Shown: one piece after another, positions 26,886-37,760 of the stretch | How the letters are laid out: the number at the start of each line of letters is the position of its first letter | Numbering within the stretch: position 1 is the first letter of the stretch | Assembly: GCF_040954835.1 (NCBI RefSeq) | Contig: NC_090716.1 | Coordinates: forward strand, 7,890,775-7,954,774 | DNA from: Lepisosteus oculatus | Taxonomy: Eukaryota > Chordata > Actinopteri > Semionotiformes > Lepisosteidae | Direction of reading: 5' to 3' | DNA: 64,000 bases | Translations under genes and position numbers: made by a program | The notes under the pieces: generated by a model | Told to the model about the DNA's origin: nothing | Seen by the model: the letters and a program-made list of their open reading frames with translations, nothing else | The model's database searches: none

Positions 26886-29800
26886 ATGAGTGAAAAAGCA
26901 GTACAATCTAGCGTTTCCCTGGAGATTTTAAGATCCTGGTGGGAGATCCCTGCAGTAGCCCATTATTGTCAGCTGTTTCGTGATGTTTTTGTTATCCCGG
27001 CTTTTGAAATCGAGGTACGCTGGTGTTATTAAATTTAGACCTTTTTATAACTCCTTCGACAGTCTGTTGATCTCGTAGTAGCTCAGCTTTTGTGAACAAT
27101 TGGTGGAATTTCTACAAATTGTTTATTTTTGTGCACTTCTTAACCGTTTTGGTACAACATTTACTTAACGGAGAAAAATGACCAATATGTTTTGAGAGTA
27201 ACTATTCATTATTCCCAGATTGTCCTTACAGTATTTGTTGTAAGTAACTGATAATTTTCGCATGTCACCTTTTAAAAAAAAACAGTGCACTTTACTATTA
27301 CTGACAGACATCCCCAAGCAAATGAGGTCTTGTTGTACAAGCAGTCTCATTAGGATGTTGCCCTGCCTAGAGCAACCCTGAAGATAAAAGATTGTAATCC
27401 CACAACCTGAAAGCTAAACATTAAAATATATATATATATTTACATTAATATCACACAATGTACTGCAGGTACTCGAGGAAGCTTTGCTGGCTGAAAACTG
27501 GGAGTTTTTCGAAGTGCTTCTATTGCATCTTCTCAAAGGGTGCTATCAGCGCCAGGATATAAGGTAAATTACTGGTATGATTTTTTATCATTATTTTTTA
27601 TTAGAACCTTTTTTTTACCTTCCATGAAAGCAAAACCCCAGTGAAGGTCTTTTTTTTCCTTTCCATTGCATCAGTAGCGAAAACTTCCACTCGTACCTGA
27701 CGGATATTGTGTGGTATCGCTGGGAGCTGGAAGATGGGCTAGTTAACCCGCTGCAGGAGAAAAGTTTCAGAGATCTCTCTGCAAAGTCTATCGTGCAGAT
27801 ACTGCTCAGGCTCTGTGTGTACCGAATGGACGCTCCTGATGTCACTGATCAATTAAAGGTAGGAAGTTACAATCTAATCAATTAAAGAAAAAACTTACAA
27901 TCTAAGGATGAGAACCATTGCCTAAGAACCATTGGATCACCCACTGTGTTCCGAAGCTGAAATATCCTTTTATAAAAAAGATTTAATGGTGGCTTAAAAT
28001 GAAAATTGTGTAGTACATGGGTATATTTTGTATACTTGGGCATTCTGGACACTTACCAGATTGTCTGTTGTATATTTATGGCCACAAACTCAGCAGCTTC
28101 CTTTATAGCCAATATGGAGGTCGTCTCTAGGGGAAGTATCTTGGAGGGCCTTTGTCATTGTGCTTTGCAGGCATTTGCAGCAGACAGCTTGCGTGTCGAC
28201 CCCGTTGGTGAAGACAGAAATGGCACCCTGTACTGGTACTTCTGTGAAACTAGACTGTACAAGGAAGAGCCTCCACTGAACAGAGTAAAGCAGAAAAGAA
28301 GGACAAGCCTAGCCGAGACAGTGAAGAAAAAAAAGGAATTTATGTAAAAGCACAATTTTCCTTAGAAGACATAGATTAAAGTCTGTGTAAATAAGAATAT
28401 GTACAGTATATATTTTAAATCATTTTGCTAAAATGAATGATGCTATATTGTTAATGACAATATATTTTATAGAATGTATGTACCTGTATATACTATCGTC
28501 ATATTCCTTAGAAATTTAGCTGCATCGCATGGTGATAACTTTTATTGTGTTAGATCATTTTTTTAATCAGTCCACTGTGACAGAACAGCAGCTTGTTGGC
28601 TGTTAGGTACAGAAACATGGCTTTAATGAGCTATAACTAATCTCAATAAGTATCACAAAATACAAAAGACTGCTCGTGTTGTAAAGGATCAATTAAGATA
28701 TTGACATTGGTGGAATGAAACTAAAATTTTAAATTGCAAATAATAAATAATGAGGATTCAGACTTGCTGTAGCATGTTGTTTTTGACGTCTGTACCACAC
28801 CATACCTGAAATGCTGACATTGATTATACAGAAGCATTTTCTCACTAAGCCTCTTACTACTTTTTGTTTCACAAAGATTTCTTGTTGATATTTTTTTTTT
28901 TCAGGAAGTCAAGGAAATGCAAAGTGAAGACCTTAAGGCAAAAGGATAGAGCACAATATTCAAAAAAGAGCAAAAAGAAAAAAACGGGGTATTGTATTTC
29001 AAATACTGCTTTTACATTATGTAGAACACCATCAACGAGGACACCAAAAACATTATGCCATGCCAATTCTAACCATTGCACCATGTCAATTCTTACATTA
29101 TTTTTTCTACTCTTCACTAGAGATTATGTAACTAGCATATTCGTATAAGCATTAGTGTGGTCAAGGAATCTTAAGTCTCTAAGTATTTGAAATAATCTAA
29201 GACGTTACCTGGATTTGTTAATCATAGTGCTGTTTTATTCTAGAAGTAGGCTGAAGAAAAACGAAGACTGCCACAGACTTGAAGGGGGAGAAAATGAGAG
29301 ATTTCCTGAGATCAGTAATAAGAGTAAGAAGTTCAGATTTTAAGAATAACCATCAAATTATAATGTAGCGTTATTTCTTTTCTGTTCTTAATCTGACTTG
29401 TAGTGTCTCTTTTAATAGTGTATTTTTTTCCAGCCACATTCACTTTGTGTTTTGGATTATGTTCCTTTTTTATTTCGTAATTATTAGGAATGTTGACCCT
29501 GTGTGCACAATCTGAGTATATGGGCACTTGGTCCCTTGTGTGTGAACGTTTGGAAGACTGGAAGGATTTGGCCGCAACATTCAGGGGAAGCGCGTATCGG
29601 AGAGAGCAAGAACTCTACAAAACCCTCGTTCAGACTCTGATTCCTCAAATTGGACACTTAAGCACTCAGAAGGTAAGAAGGGCCTTTTGTGTCCAACAAT
29701 AAACAGTGATGTCATGTCACCCAGCACCTGAATAAAGAGTTGCAGAGTAATCCAATGAGTAAAGGCACTTTCTTAGAGTCAAGAGTTAAGTCCACACATT

Positions 29801-32800
29801 TGCCAGAAAAGTCTGGGAATCCAGAAGCTAGAGCACAAACTGGCCCATCTTCATCAAGGTCCATTGAGTTTGAGTAAATGATGGATAAGATAGAACTCTT
29901 GTCATCAGATCCTGTAGTGTGCTGTTGAGCTAGCACTGCAGTGTGTTGTCTGGACATTTTGGAGGAGAGTATTCGCAGTCCTCATACCCTTTCTGTTGCT
30001 GGGAAAGGTCTTAGTTCTCAATTGGCATGAACAGTGAATTGGATTTTGTGTTCCCATGCATGTACAATGTGATGTGGTTTGCTCTTAACAAACACTGGAG
30101 TGTACCATCATTCAAAGTATACCTTTGAGTCTCTCATTTTCTTAATTACATTGTGTTACACCTAGAAAAAGAAAGAGCTACTCACCCAACCAAGAAGAAT
30201 GTCTGAGTGCATTCAGAAAAAGCAGGAGACACATGTAGGTGGATTAATGATTGATTACATTGCTGGCTGACATTGCTTTCTTTAAAGTACAGTACTTATT
30301 TACTTTACTACTGTAGTTTCATTCAGTTTCAGTTGTAAACTATTTAGGCAGAAATCAGGAGTCATTTATTTCCTATCAGTGTCATAAACAGACTCAATGA
30401 GGTTAGACAAGCATGGATATTTACTTAATTTGAGACATTTTCCATTTTTGTTTTATTTTGAGAAATTGTAAAGATAAATGTTTGAAGTCTGGTGTTTTTC
30501 AGGAAAAGAATGTTCTGCTTTTAAAAACAAAAGATGGTGGAAGAGGCAGCCGTGAATGTATTACCAAAGAGGAAAGTGCAGGACCTTTAAAGCAGAGAGA
30601 AAATCCAACAGGAAAAGGTAAACCTCAATGTACAAACCTAGTACCTGAATTATATGTATTTGACACAGTTCGCATTTTGCATCTGTCACTGACAGGGAAA
30701 CTGAAAAAATATCAGAAACAGACCTCTGGTGTATGCAAAGAGCCTTCTTCTGAGAAGAGAAAAAAAGAAGAGCACCTGGATCTCCACAGGTAAAACATGA
30801 TCTACTCAGATAGGCAACCATAAAGGATCCAAATACAAAAAGCTGGATGGAAACAAAACATTTCTTTCTGTGCATCCTTTCAAAGATACTCAAAAGTGAT
30901 ATTCACACAAATCCTGCCAGCTCTCTTGATTGTTGGAAAGACTGCAGCATACAAGGGGATTTTCTAATGTCTTATGGTGTGAACATTCCATAAACTAGAA
31001 GATCACTAGCATTGATATTAATTACACACTCCTCAGCAAGATGCTACAACACCCCACTTACTTAGTAAATATATATTTAAGTCACCTTAAATAAAGGCTG
31101 AGCTGGAAGCTGCCAAAGATGGAGTTTATCACATATTCGCTGAGCAGCAAAAACAGAACACTTACATAAGATATGAATCCCCTTTAATAATATCATAATG
31201 TAGGACTTCATCAGCTGAAATATACAATTTTCTTAGAATCAGATACAATATTGATCTCATGCCCTTATCATCCTTTTTTAATTATAGCATATAGTTTGAA
31301 TAATCAGAAGCCTTAAATATAAGAAAGGACTTGTATGTAATATGTATGTATACATTTTTATATTTGCTCCTCACTAGTGCATTCCGTACCTGTGTGTCTT
31401 ACTTCTAAAATTAGAACAAGCAGTTACATTTAAGGTTTAATTTACTCATATGCTGTTACTTTTCCCTTTTTTAAAATATTGATCTTTTGAAACATCTGCT
31501 ATGATGCCATAATTGTCTTCTTTTTTTACATTTAAATGTTTATTTTTCAGTGATTATTCAGACAATGAGGAATACATGTCCATGTTCAAAGGTAAGTGTT
31601 TTCTTCTTTCTATATTGTACTGGGTCACTCCCCAAGGAGAGTAAGTAAATATATGCTGGAAATTAATAGATTGCTTTAGAAATGTTTAACTATAAAGTTA
31701 TAACACAGATTGGATTAATAATAAAATCTCCTATTAGCCATGATAGCCATTGTAATGTTCTATTTATACACCAGACCTCAATTAATGATGTAATTCCTGA
31801 TTGTAGTAGAGTACAGTAATGGTGGGCTAAACTCACAGTTGAAATCATAGTGAGGGCTCTCTCTTGGACATCATGAGGAAATTGAAAATATGTAAATCCT
31901 AACGTCTGGTTTTAGCAATATATTTGATATTTTAGGTTTTCAATAACCAAGTCTATATTCTTTGCAATTTAGTTCTGGAAACAGTTAAGAACCATGCGGA
32001 CTCATGGCCATTTACAGATCCTGTAAAGGAAGATGTACCTGGCTACCACAAAAATATTAAGGTAACAGTGATTCATTTGCCAGCCATTCATGGTAGGTTC
32101 ATTTTCTTAACTTTAACCTTTTTTAAAGGCTGCAATTTAGGCATAGTAAATTTAAAGACAGAAAGTGAATCTGTGAATTATCCATATTTTATCATACTTT
32201 AATATCCATATTTTATCATTTCATACTTTTTTATTGACACGTGGTGTGGTGATTAGCACTGGTCCTTAATACCTCATGGGTGCATGGGTTTTCACTAGCT
32301 ACTTTGGTTTCCTTCTATATTCCAAAAATAAGTCTGGCCTGCCAGGTTGACTGCTGTCTCTTAATTGTCCCTGTGTGCTTGTCTGCCCTGCAATGGACTG
32401 GCTTCCCAATCAGAGTGTGACCCCATCCAGCACCCTGGTTGCTTTAAGTTTGCCACAACCTTTGCCAGAAATAACTGGCTTCAGATGGATGGATATGTTT
32501 TTCATTTTTTGTTAGTTTTGGTTCAGATTAGTTCGTATTTTCTGAAACAGGCTCCGATGGACCTTCTGACCATTGAGGATAATCTCATTCATAAGCGATA
32601 CAAGACCACAGATGACTTTGTAGCACATTTTGGCCTGATTTTTAAAGAGGATGAGCTGTATCCTGGGAAAAGCGGTATGCATTTTACAGATGATACAGTA
32701 CATATATAGCAGCCAGCTTTGAGGTGCCAAACCCAATGTCTTGATTATCCTCCTCCTCTCTAAGAGTACACCCTGATGGCATCTTCTGTGAAACAGTGCT

Positions 32801-33996
32801 TCCACAACGCCATGCGGAAGTATTTTCCTGAGGAGCAATCAGACAGCGACGAAGAGGAGTTCACAATGGACACCACGATCAAAGGCAAACCAGAGAAGAG
32901 AAAGAGGCGCTCAACACCAAAGAAGGCTGCAGAAAGGAATGTGTTAAAATTACTAGATGAAGAAGTCAATCCCAGGAGATATCACAAAAAAACATACAAA
33001 AAGGATGTTGCAGAGCTTTGTGTCCAAAGACAGGCAAGGAGTCATTCTGTTTTATGAGTTACTGCTGATAATGTCTTCCACAGGGTGTATTTTACGGGGT
33101 ATCTGACCATGTTCTGCTGTTGCGCCTCTGTGCTATAAAAAAAGAAAATTACTGAAACAATTTGTGTGCTTTGAGAAAAAAGATAAATACTTTTTAATGC
33201 ATAACTTCATGAGCAAATATGTAACAAGAATTAAATATTTATCCTATTATATTTAAAGCATAGTATTCTACCATTTTTTAATGGTAAATATAGAGACTCT
33301 TTTATTCATAAAGAGGTCTGGCTCTTAAGAGATTTGCACATTTTGTGAACATGCAAACAATGCAGTGGAAAAAAAACATCGATCCTTCATCTGGGGAGCC
33401 CAGCTCAAAAACCAGGCTTTGTATCACAGCAGATATTTTGAAGTAAAAGGGATTTGTCTCCTAAAATACTGATTAGAGTAAATCTTGTTTTTTTTCTTTT
33501 TTTATAGACCCAAGCAGCTGCGCCAACAGCATACCAATTTATTCACACAACAAAGCAACCCAGCTTAATTGCACCATCTCCCTGCTATGTTAACAGACCA
33601 CAGAATGTGACAATGTTGCCACATTCTCCAATGATGCCTTTACTACAAACTCCCAGTCAAGAGTCATTGAGTCAAGCACCATTTCCAACTTCAAAGGTCT
33701 TTTACCCCAATAACCTCTTTCCAGTGCAGTGGCAGAGCTCCATCTCTGGATCTGTTCTACCATATGCTTGGCCAGTGACTTATTTTATTCCAGCCTTCCC
33801 ACAACCTGCACCATACCTGGGAACACTGGAACGGGCAAATCAAGAAGGAAAAAAACAGCACAAAACAACTCCTGTTGTCTTTGAATTCATACCACAGCTT
33901 CCCAATATCTTACAAAAGATGGAGATGCCTTATTCATGTGACGTTGTACCATGTAAGACCTCTCCAACACATGAACCCACTTTGGAAGGTATATAA
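26886..33996 (+). CDS. CECR2-like DDT-type/bromodomain chromatin protein (complete, 15 exons)
   Basis: Exons: 26886-27014, 27469-27563, 27675-27858, 28171-28343, 28905-28988, 29244-29323, 29488-29672, 30166-30234, 30503-30617, 30696-30789, 31551-31591, 31973-32061, 32551-32674, 32765-33033, 33508-33996. Phases all close, giving 739 aa with no internal stop. Residues ~12-194 match the CECR2 N-terminus (LRSWWEIPAVAHYCQLFR, GCYQRQDI, FHSYLTDIVWYRWELEDG, ADSLRVDPVGED..LYWYF). Residues ~265-310 match the TWWLLC/EEW..RERQLYK block. Residues ~403-513 are a bromodomain with WPF shelf (428-430) and IKAPMD. A basic tail and a Pro-rich segment follow. Human CECR2, about 1,480 aa, partners the ISWI ATPases in the CERF remodeller. 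This protein is half that length, and the bromodomain Asn is Pro. Being a paralogue rather than the CECR2 orthologue is inferred from location and divergence. Confidence 0.9.
31551..32860 (+). other. Bromodomain exons of the CECR2-like gene
   Basis: Exons 11-14 encode helix Z (about DYSDNEEYMSMFKVLETVK), the ZA loop with WPF and PGYH (ZA Tyr kept at 441), IKAPMD leading into helix A, helix B (KTTDDFVAHFGLIFK), a BC loop reading ELYPGKSEYT, and helix C (VKQCFHNAMRKYFPEE). An acidic SDSDEEEF follows, as in CECR2 (DTDEEF). By alignment to CECR2 (MFRNCRKYNGESSEYTKM) the conserved Asn falls on Pro484, codon CCT at 32662-32664. Confidence 0.85.
32239..32496 (+). mobile_element. V-SINE-like element, copy 2
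   Basis: In intron 12 of the CECR2-like gene. It reads GTGATTAGCACTGGTCC at the head, GTGTGCTTGTCTGCCCTGCAATGGACTGG in the body and ends CAGATGGATGGAT. It is diverged, and its end lies about 55 bp before bromodomain exon 13. Confidence 0.6.
33034..33507 (+). other. Probable GC-AG intron in the CECR2-like gene
   Basis: Exon 14 reads on into a TGA at 33055-33057, but ends plausibly at CAG|GCAAGG (33033|33034), a good GC-type donor. The downstream acceptor TTTTTTTATAG|ACC (33507|33508) restores phase 0 and opens a further 162 codons. Either the GC donor is used or the short form ends at 33057. Confidence 0.55.
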
Positions 33997-34299
33997 ATTT
34001 GTAATGGTATGTGGAAAGTATGTTGTGTCTAAATTTAATAAAGCGTAGGAGGAAGATTTTAAAAAGAAACTTGACAAAACAAATAGTTTGGACTGGGCAA
34101 AAAATTCAAGAAAGTATGTACACAATTGGAAAGGTGGCTGACTGTACTTTCCATTTTTTTGCCTGCAAGGGATTTTAAATTACTTTTTTTGCAAAAAATA
34201 CTTTTTGGACGTTTCTGAGGTGTAATAGTTTTTGGTTATTTTCTATTTGAATGGCTGTAATGGGTTCTTTTTGTTGAAATTGCTAATCTGCCTTTCCAG

Positions 34300-34376
34300 T
34301 GGAGCCTTATTTCACATGCTTCAGTTTTACAGGAAATGCCACAATGGGAGTCGGCAAACATAATGTCACAGAGTAG
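34300..34376 (+). CDS. Alternative last exon of the CECR2-like gene
   Basis: Exon 15 contains an in-frame donor GAAG|GTATAT after 33988 (phase 1), just before its own stop. The acceptor GCCTTTCCAG at 34290-34299 is strong, and the frame continues 25 codons from 34300 to TAG at 34374-34376. This would replace the last two residues with about 25 others. There is no homology support; only splice-site quality and phase. Confidence 0.35.
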
Positions 34377-34390
34377 CAACAGATAAGAAA

Positions 34391-34406
34391 AGTGCCCCCT
34401 AGTGAT
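34391..34406 (-). promoter_or_regulatory. CTCF-like motif downstream of the CECR2-like gene
   Basis: AGTGCCCCCTAGTGAT on the plus strand is the reverse of a near-consensus CTCF core (TCACTAGGGGGCACT). Motif match by eye only. Confidence 0.4.
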
Positions 34407-34842
34407 ATGAGCTGTCTACACAGAGCCTCGCAGTCAGCAGGTGCCGCAGATACAGCAACTAGTGAAGATTATAGTGAAAGCAGCTCTTGAATTCAGTGTC
34501 ACTGAACAAGAAGACTTGACTTCCTCTCTGAAGATGAAAAAAAACAGAAGATAGCAATCTGCCTGGGCAAAAGAGCAATGAAGACCAAACTGCTGAAGAA
34601 GCCCAGAGGAAAAAGCATAGAAATCTCTCTATGAATGCTGGGAAAAGTCAGCAACCCTCAAATGACACAGAAAGGCAAAATGTTAGAACTAGAGTTACTG
34701 AAATGCTCATCTTAATTCTGGTGTTAAGGAAGAAGATGATTTAAGTATGTTAGTAAATAGCATGTTAGTCAAAACATGAAATAAATGGCTCATAATTTAA
34801 GGTAATTGGCTTGAATGGTTCTTTCTAAAACAAAGTTTTTGG

Positions 34843-35133
34843 AGCCTCCTTAGTGACTCAACTGGTAAAGAATCACTTGCCTGAGTGCAGACTGAGCTCT
34901 GTGATCCAGGTGATGCAGGTCCGAGCCTGGGTCATGTCACTGACTATGACTGGGATTATTGCCCAAGTGGCAATGTGCAATGGGCTGGGTGTCACTGAGA
35001 GCTCTCGTCAGACTCCTCCAGGCTCTCCTCTGGTCAGTACAGGACCTTCTGCATGGGGCTGTGCTACCTTGGACATGTTAAGAGACAAGAAACTCGAAAG
35101 TTTGCTTGCACTTATTCAGTTCCCTGGTGGGAG

Positions 35134-35135
<2 letters not shown>
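34843..35135 (+). mobile_element. tRNA-derived SINE
   Basis: The head resembles a tRNA with an A-box-like TAGTGACTCAACTGG and a B-box-like GGTCCGAGCCTGG, spaced as in tRNA genes. A non-tRNA body of about 200 bp follows and runs directly into a trinucleotide tail. It is distinct from the V-SINE-like copies. It is not a functional tRNA gene: no stem-closing acceptor arm is seen. Confidence 0.55.
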
Positions 35136-35181
<46 letters not shown>

Positions 35182-35197
35182 TATAATAATAATAATT
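35136..35197. repeat. (AAT)n microsatellite
   Basis: About 62 bp of AAT/ATA repeats with one ATT interruption, forming the 3' tail of the tRNA-derived SINE. Open frames through it (poly-Ile, poly-Asn) are artefacts. Confidence 0.95.
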
Positions 35198-35335
35198 ACT
35201 TACACTTATATAGTGCTTTTCTGGACACTCCACTCAAAGCGCTTTACATGTAATGGGGACTCTCTTCCACCACCACAAATGTGCAGCATCCACCTGGATG
35301 GTTGTGGCATTTGTAGCAGAGAAGTGAAAAGCACA
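35198..35335. mobile_element. Dispersed-repeat fragment next to the microsatellite
   Basis: Sequence TTACACTTATATAGTGC, then CTGGACACTCCACTCAAAGC and GCTTTACATGTAATGGGGAC resembles a short dispersed repeat that I recall seeing many times in fish genomes. The family name is uncertain. Confidence 0.4.
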
Positions 35336-37619
35336 TAACTGACTATTCCAAAATATATTTGGCAATTTAAATTTGAAAAGGTTTTTTATTTATTTTTCAG
35401 ATTTTAAACTGGCATTGTCCTTTGTCTTAAATACTGCTTACATACCTGGATTTATTATTGCCTATTTACAAAAGTCAGTTAACAGTGGAATGAGTATGTC
35501 TGAAATAGAGAGTGCTGTGATAACTCATTTCAAAGGTCTTGCAACAATGTTTGATGGCTCGCTCTTGCTTTGTTTTTAGAATGATAAGTTACTGCACAAA
35601 TGATTTTGCTTTGTGGTCCAAGAGAAAAGTACATGAGCTTGCAACTTGTTAAAATAAATAACAAGCAGAATTGTCTTATCTCTTCACACCTGACCAGTTA
35701 GCTTTTGAAAACAAATCTGTGACATTTTGCACATCATATGATGATGGGACAAAATGTAATAGTTATGCTTGGAGAAAGTATTTACAAATGAAACTACATT
35801 TACTTGCACCAAATAAGATCCTGGGTTTTTAAAACCAAAAATACAGATATTTTTTATTTTTATCTTGAAAAATGATTGGGTCCTTGAGAAATTAGTGAGT
35901 TGCAATAATTTGTGATTTAATTTATATATAAAAGAATGTTTACTGAGAAGGAGACAATAGCTACTTTAAAAGTCAATGAGGATTAAGACTTAATCTGACC
36001 TAATAAATGTACGATAATATGAAGACAGTTCAAGCCTTTACAGCACCCAGCAGCCTTGAAATTATCATATTAAAGTGACAATTTTTAAAACTTTCAAAAA
36101 GTTTAAAAGCAAATTAGATATTTTCAATGTCTTGCTCCACCTGTGCTTTTTCCATTGTTATGTAATCACAGACAAAACAAAGCACTGCACAGCAATACAG
36201 TGTGTACTGAAATAACAAAAGCTGCTTTTGACCAAGAGCACTATGCAACAATTTATTAGCAAATGTTCCCTATTCCTGTTGAGAAAAATATTGTATTTAT
36301 TACAGTTGCCTACTTCTAACTACACATAGGGAATTCTGTGATTTTCATTAAACCTAAATATTTGAGTTGATCTTCATGTGAAATTCTAACTCATCTGTGC
36401 TTTACGTCACTGTACTGTATGTTAGAAATCATTCTGTTCCAACCCTGATTATTCTTTTCACCCTTCCTTTAACCTTCACTTAGACCTTTGCCTTCATAAC
36501 CTGCCAGCCATGATATTTTGAGTTTACTAAAGAAAGAGGATTAGGTATCGTTTTTCGAAATGTTCTGGTTAAAGAATTCATCTACTTTTTTGTGTGAAAA
36601 TCAGTTTCATTTGGGTGTAGCAATTTATAATTCTTAGTTACACAATTTCCATTTTTAGATTTTTATGATATGTTGATTTAATTACAGTCTTAACAGCAGG
36701 CATTGTTTTAAAATAATTTCCCTTATATTATTGAATATGTATCAGACTGGCAATGAAGTAACTATTTCCCCCTTTCTTCCCTTTTTTTTCTAAGCCAGGT
36801 ATTTTCATGGGCTGAAAATCGGAAATATACCATTGTAGGAAAGCTGCCTTGTAACATCGGTTTTGAGCTCTCTAAAGCAAATTTAGAAAATGGGCTTATT
36901 TGGGTCCAGCATATTCAAAATGTGCATTGTTCTCTTTGAAATCCTTAAATTGTACTGGGCTATTGAAGAAAATATGTTGAGCACAATGTGGCAGACGTTT
37001 CGGATTCCCTCCACAAAAGCACGTCTGTTGTCTAACACACATGAATAAATGAAAGCACTGTTCATAGTCTATCAAAATTTCCATTTAAGTTGGAGTTAAG
37101 AATTCAAGGCAGTATATTTGTTGGAAAAAAAATCACTGCATATTTGTTAAACACAAATGTCTGGGTTATGGTGGAAAGAGATACATGAATATTAATATTT
37201 TTCACATATCTTTGCAAGTGGGCCCGAACTAAGAATCCCATTGTACGTTTCATTTGGTGCAGTCAACATGGAATTTTGTTTATTCCTTACTTCACTATTC
37301 TTCCAATTGAAACCCAATCTCCCGAACTTTAGGGCCTCGAGACAAGGTTGCGTAAACTTTTCTGCCTTTTTTGATTATTGCTAATATATCATTACAGCTG
37401 GAAAGCTCTAATATCGATGTGTGTTCCCCAGGAGGTTTACAACATTTCAAAGTTTTATCAACTATAACATATTCACACAAACTCTTATCTCGTCTTCCTT
37501 GATGAGCAGGAAGCTCCCCGAACTGAGACTGAGTGTGTTTTGTATTCATTTTAGGAAGCCTTTACTTCAGCTTCCTTCATTTTTAAAGGGAAAACACCAT
37601 TCAATTGAGTGCATAAACT

Positions 37620-37760
37620 GATCATAAGAAATAATCACAAACAGGATGAGGGCATTCAGCCATTTAGACTGTCAGATGCCTAGTATCTTACTGGCCTGAG
37701 AACTCATCTGGCTTCGATGATACGGATGTTTAGGTTATTCCACCCACAAACCTTTAAATG
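37620..37760 (+). mobile_element. Degraded interspersed repeat
   Basis: ATCATAAGAAATAATCACAA, AGGGCATTCAGCC and TGGCCTGAGAACTCATCTGG recall a high-copy repeat of non-teleost fishes ('CATAAGAAA...ACAAACGAGAGGAGGCCATTC'). Heavily diverged. Confidence 0.35.

Larger units (their letters stand above)
33997..34800 (+). promoter_or_regulatory. 3' UTR / poly(A) region of the CECR2-like gene
   Basis: AATAAA occurs at 34037-34042, 41 bp after the stop at 33996, and again at 34780-34785. Between them, about 34,420-34,743 has coding-like composition in shifting frames and may be a decayed extension of the C-terminal coding region. Confidence 0.45.

Noticed and set aside
28171-28347. CECR2-like gene truncated at a stop after exon 4 (pseudogene)
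   Set aside because: The apparent stop at 28345-28347 overlaps a donor (AT|GTAAAA). Splicing there to 28905 keeps the frame through eleven more exons.
34843-34935. tRNA gene suggested by A- and B-box-like sequences
   Set aside because: No matching acceptor stem or anticodon arm, and it continues into a SINE body and simple-repeat tail.
34853-35338. 161-codon frame with a poly-Ile run and overlapping poly-Asn frame
   Set aside because: They translate a SINE and an (AAT)n microsatellite.
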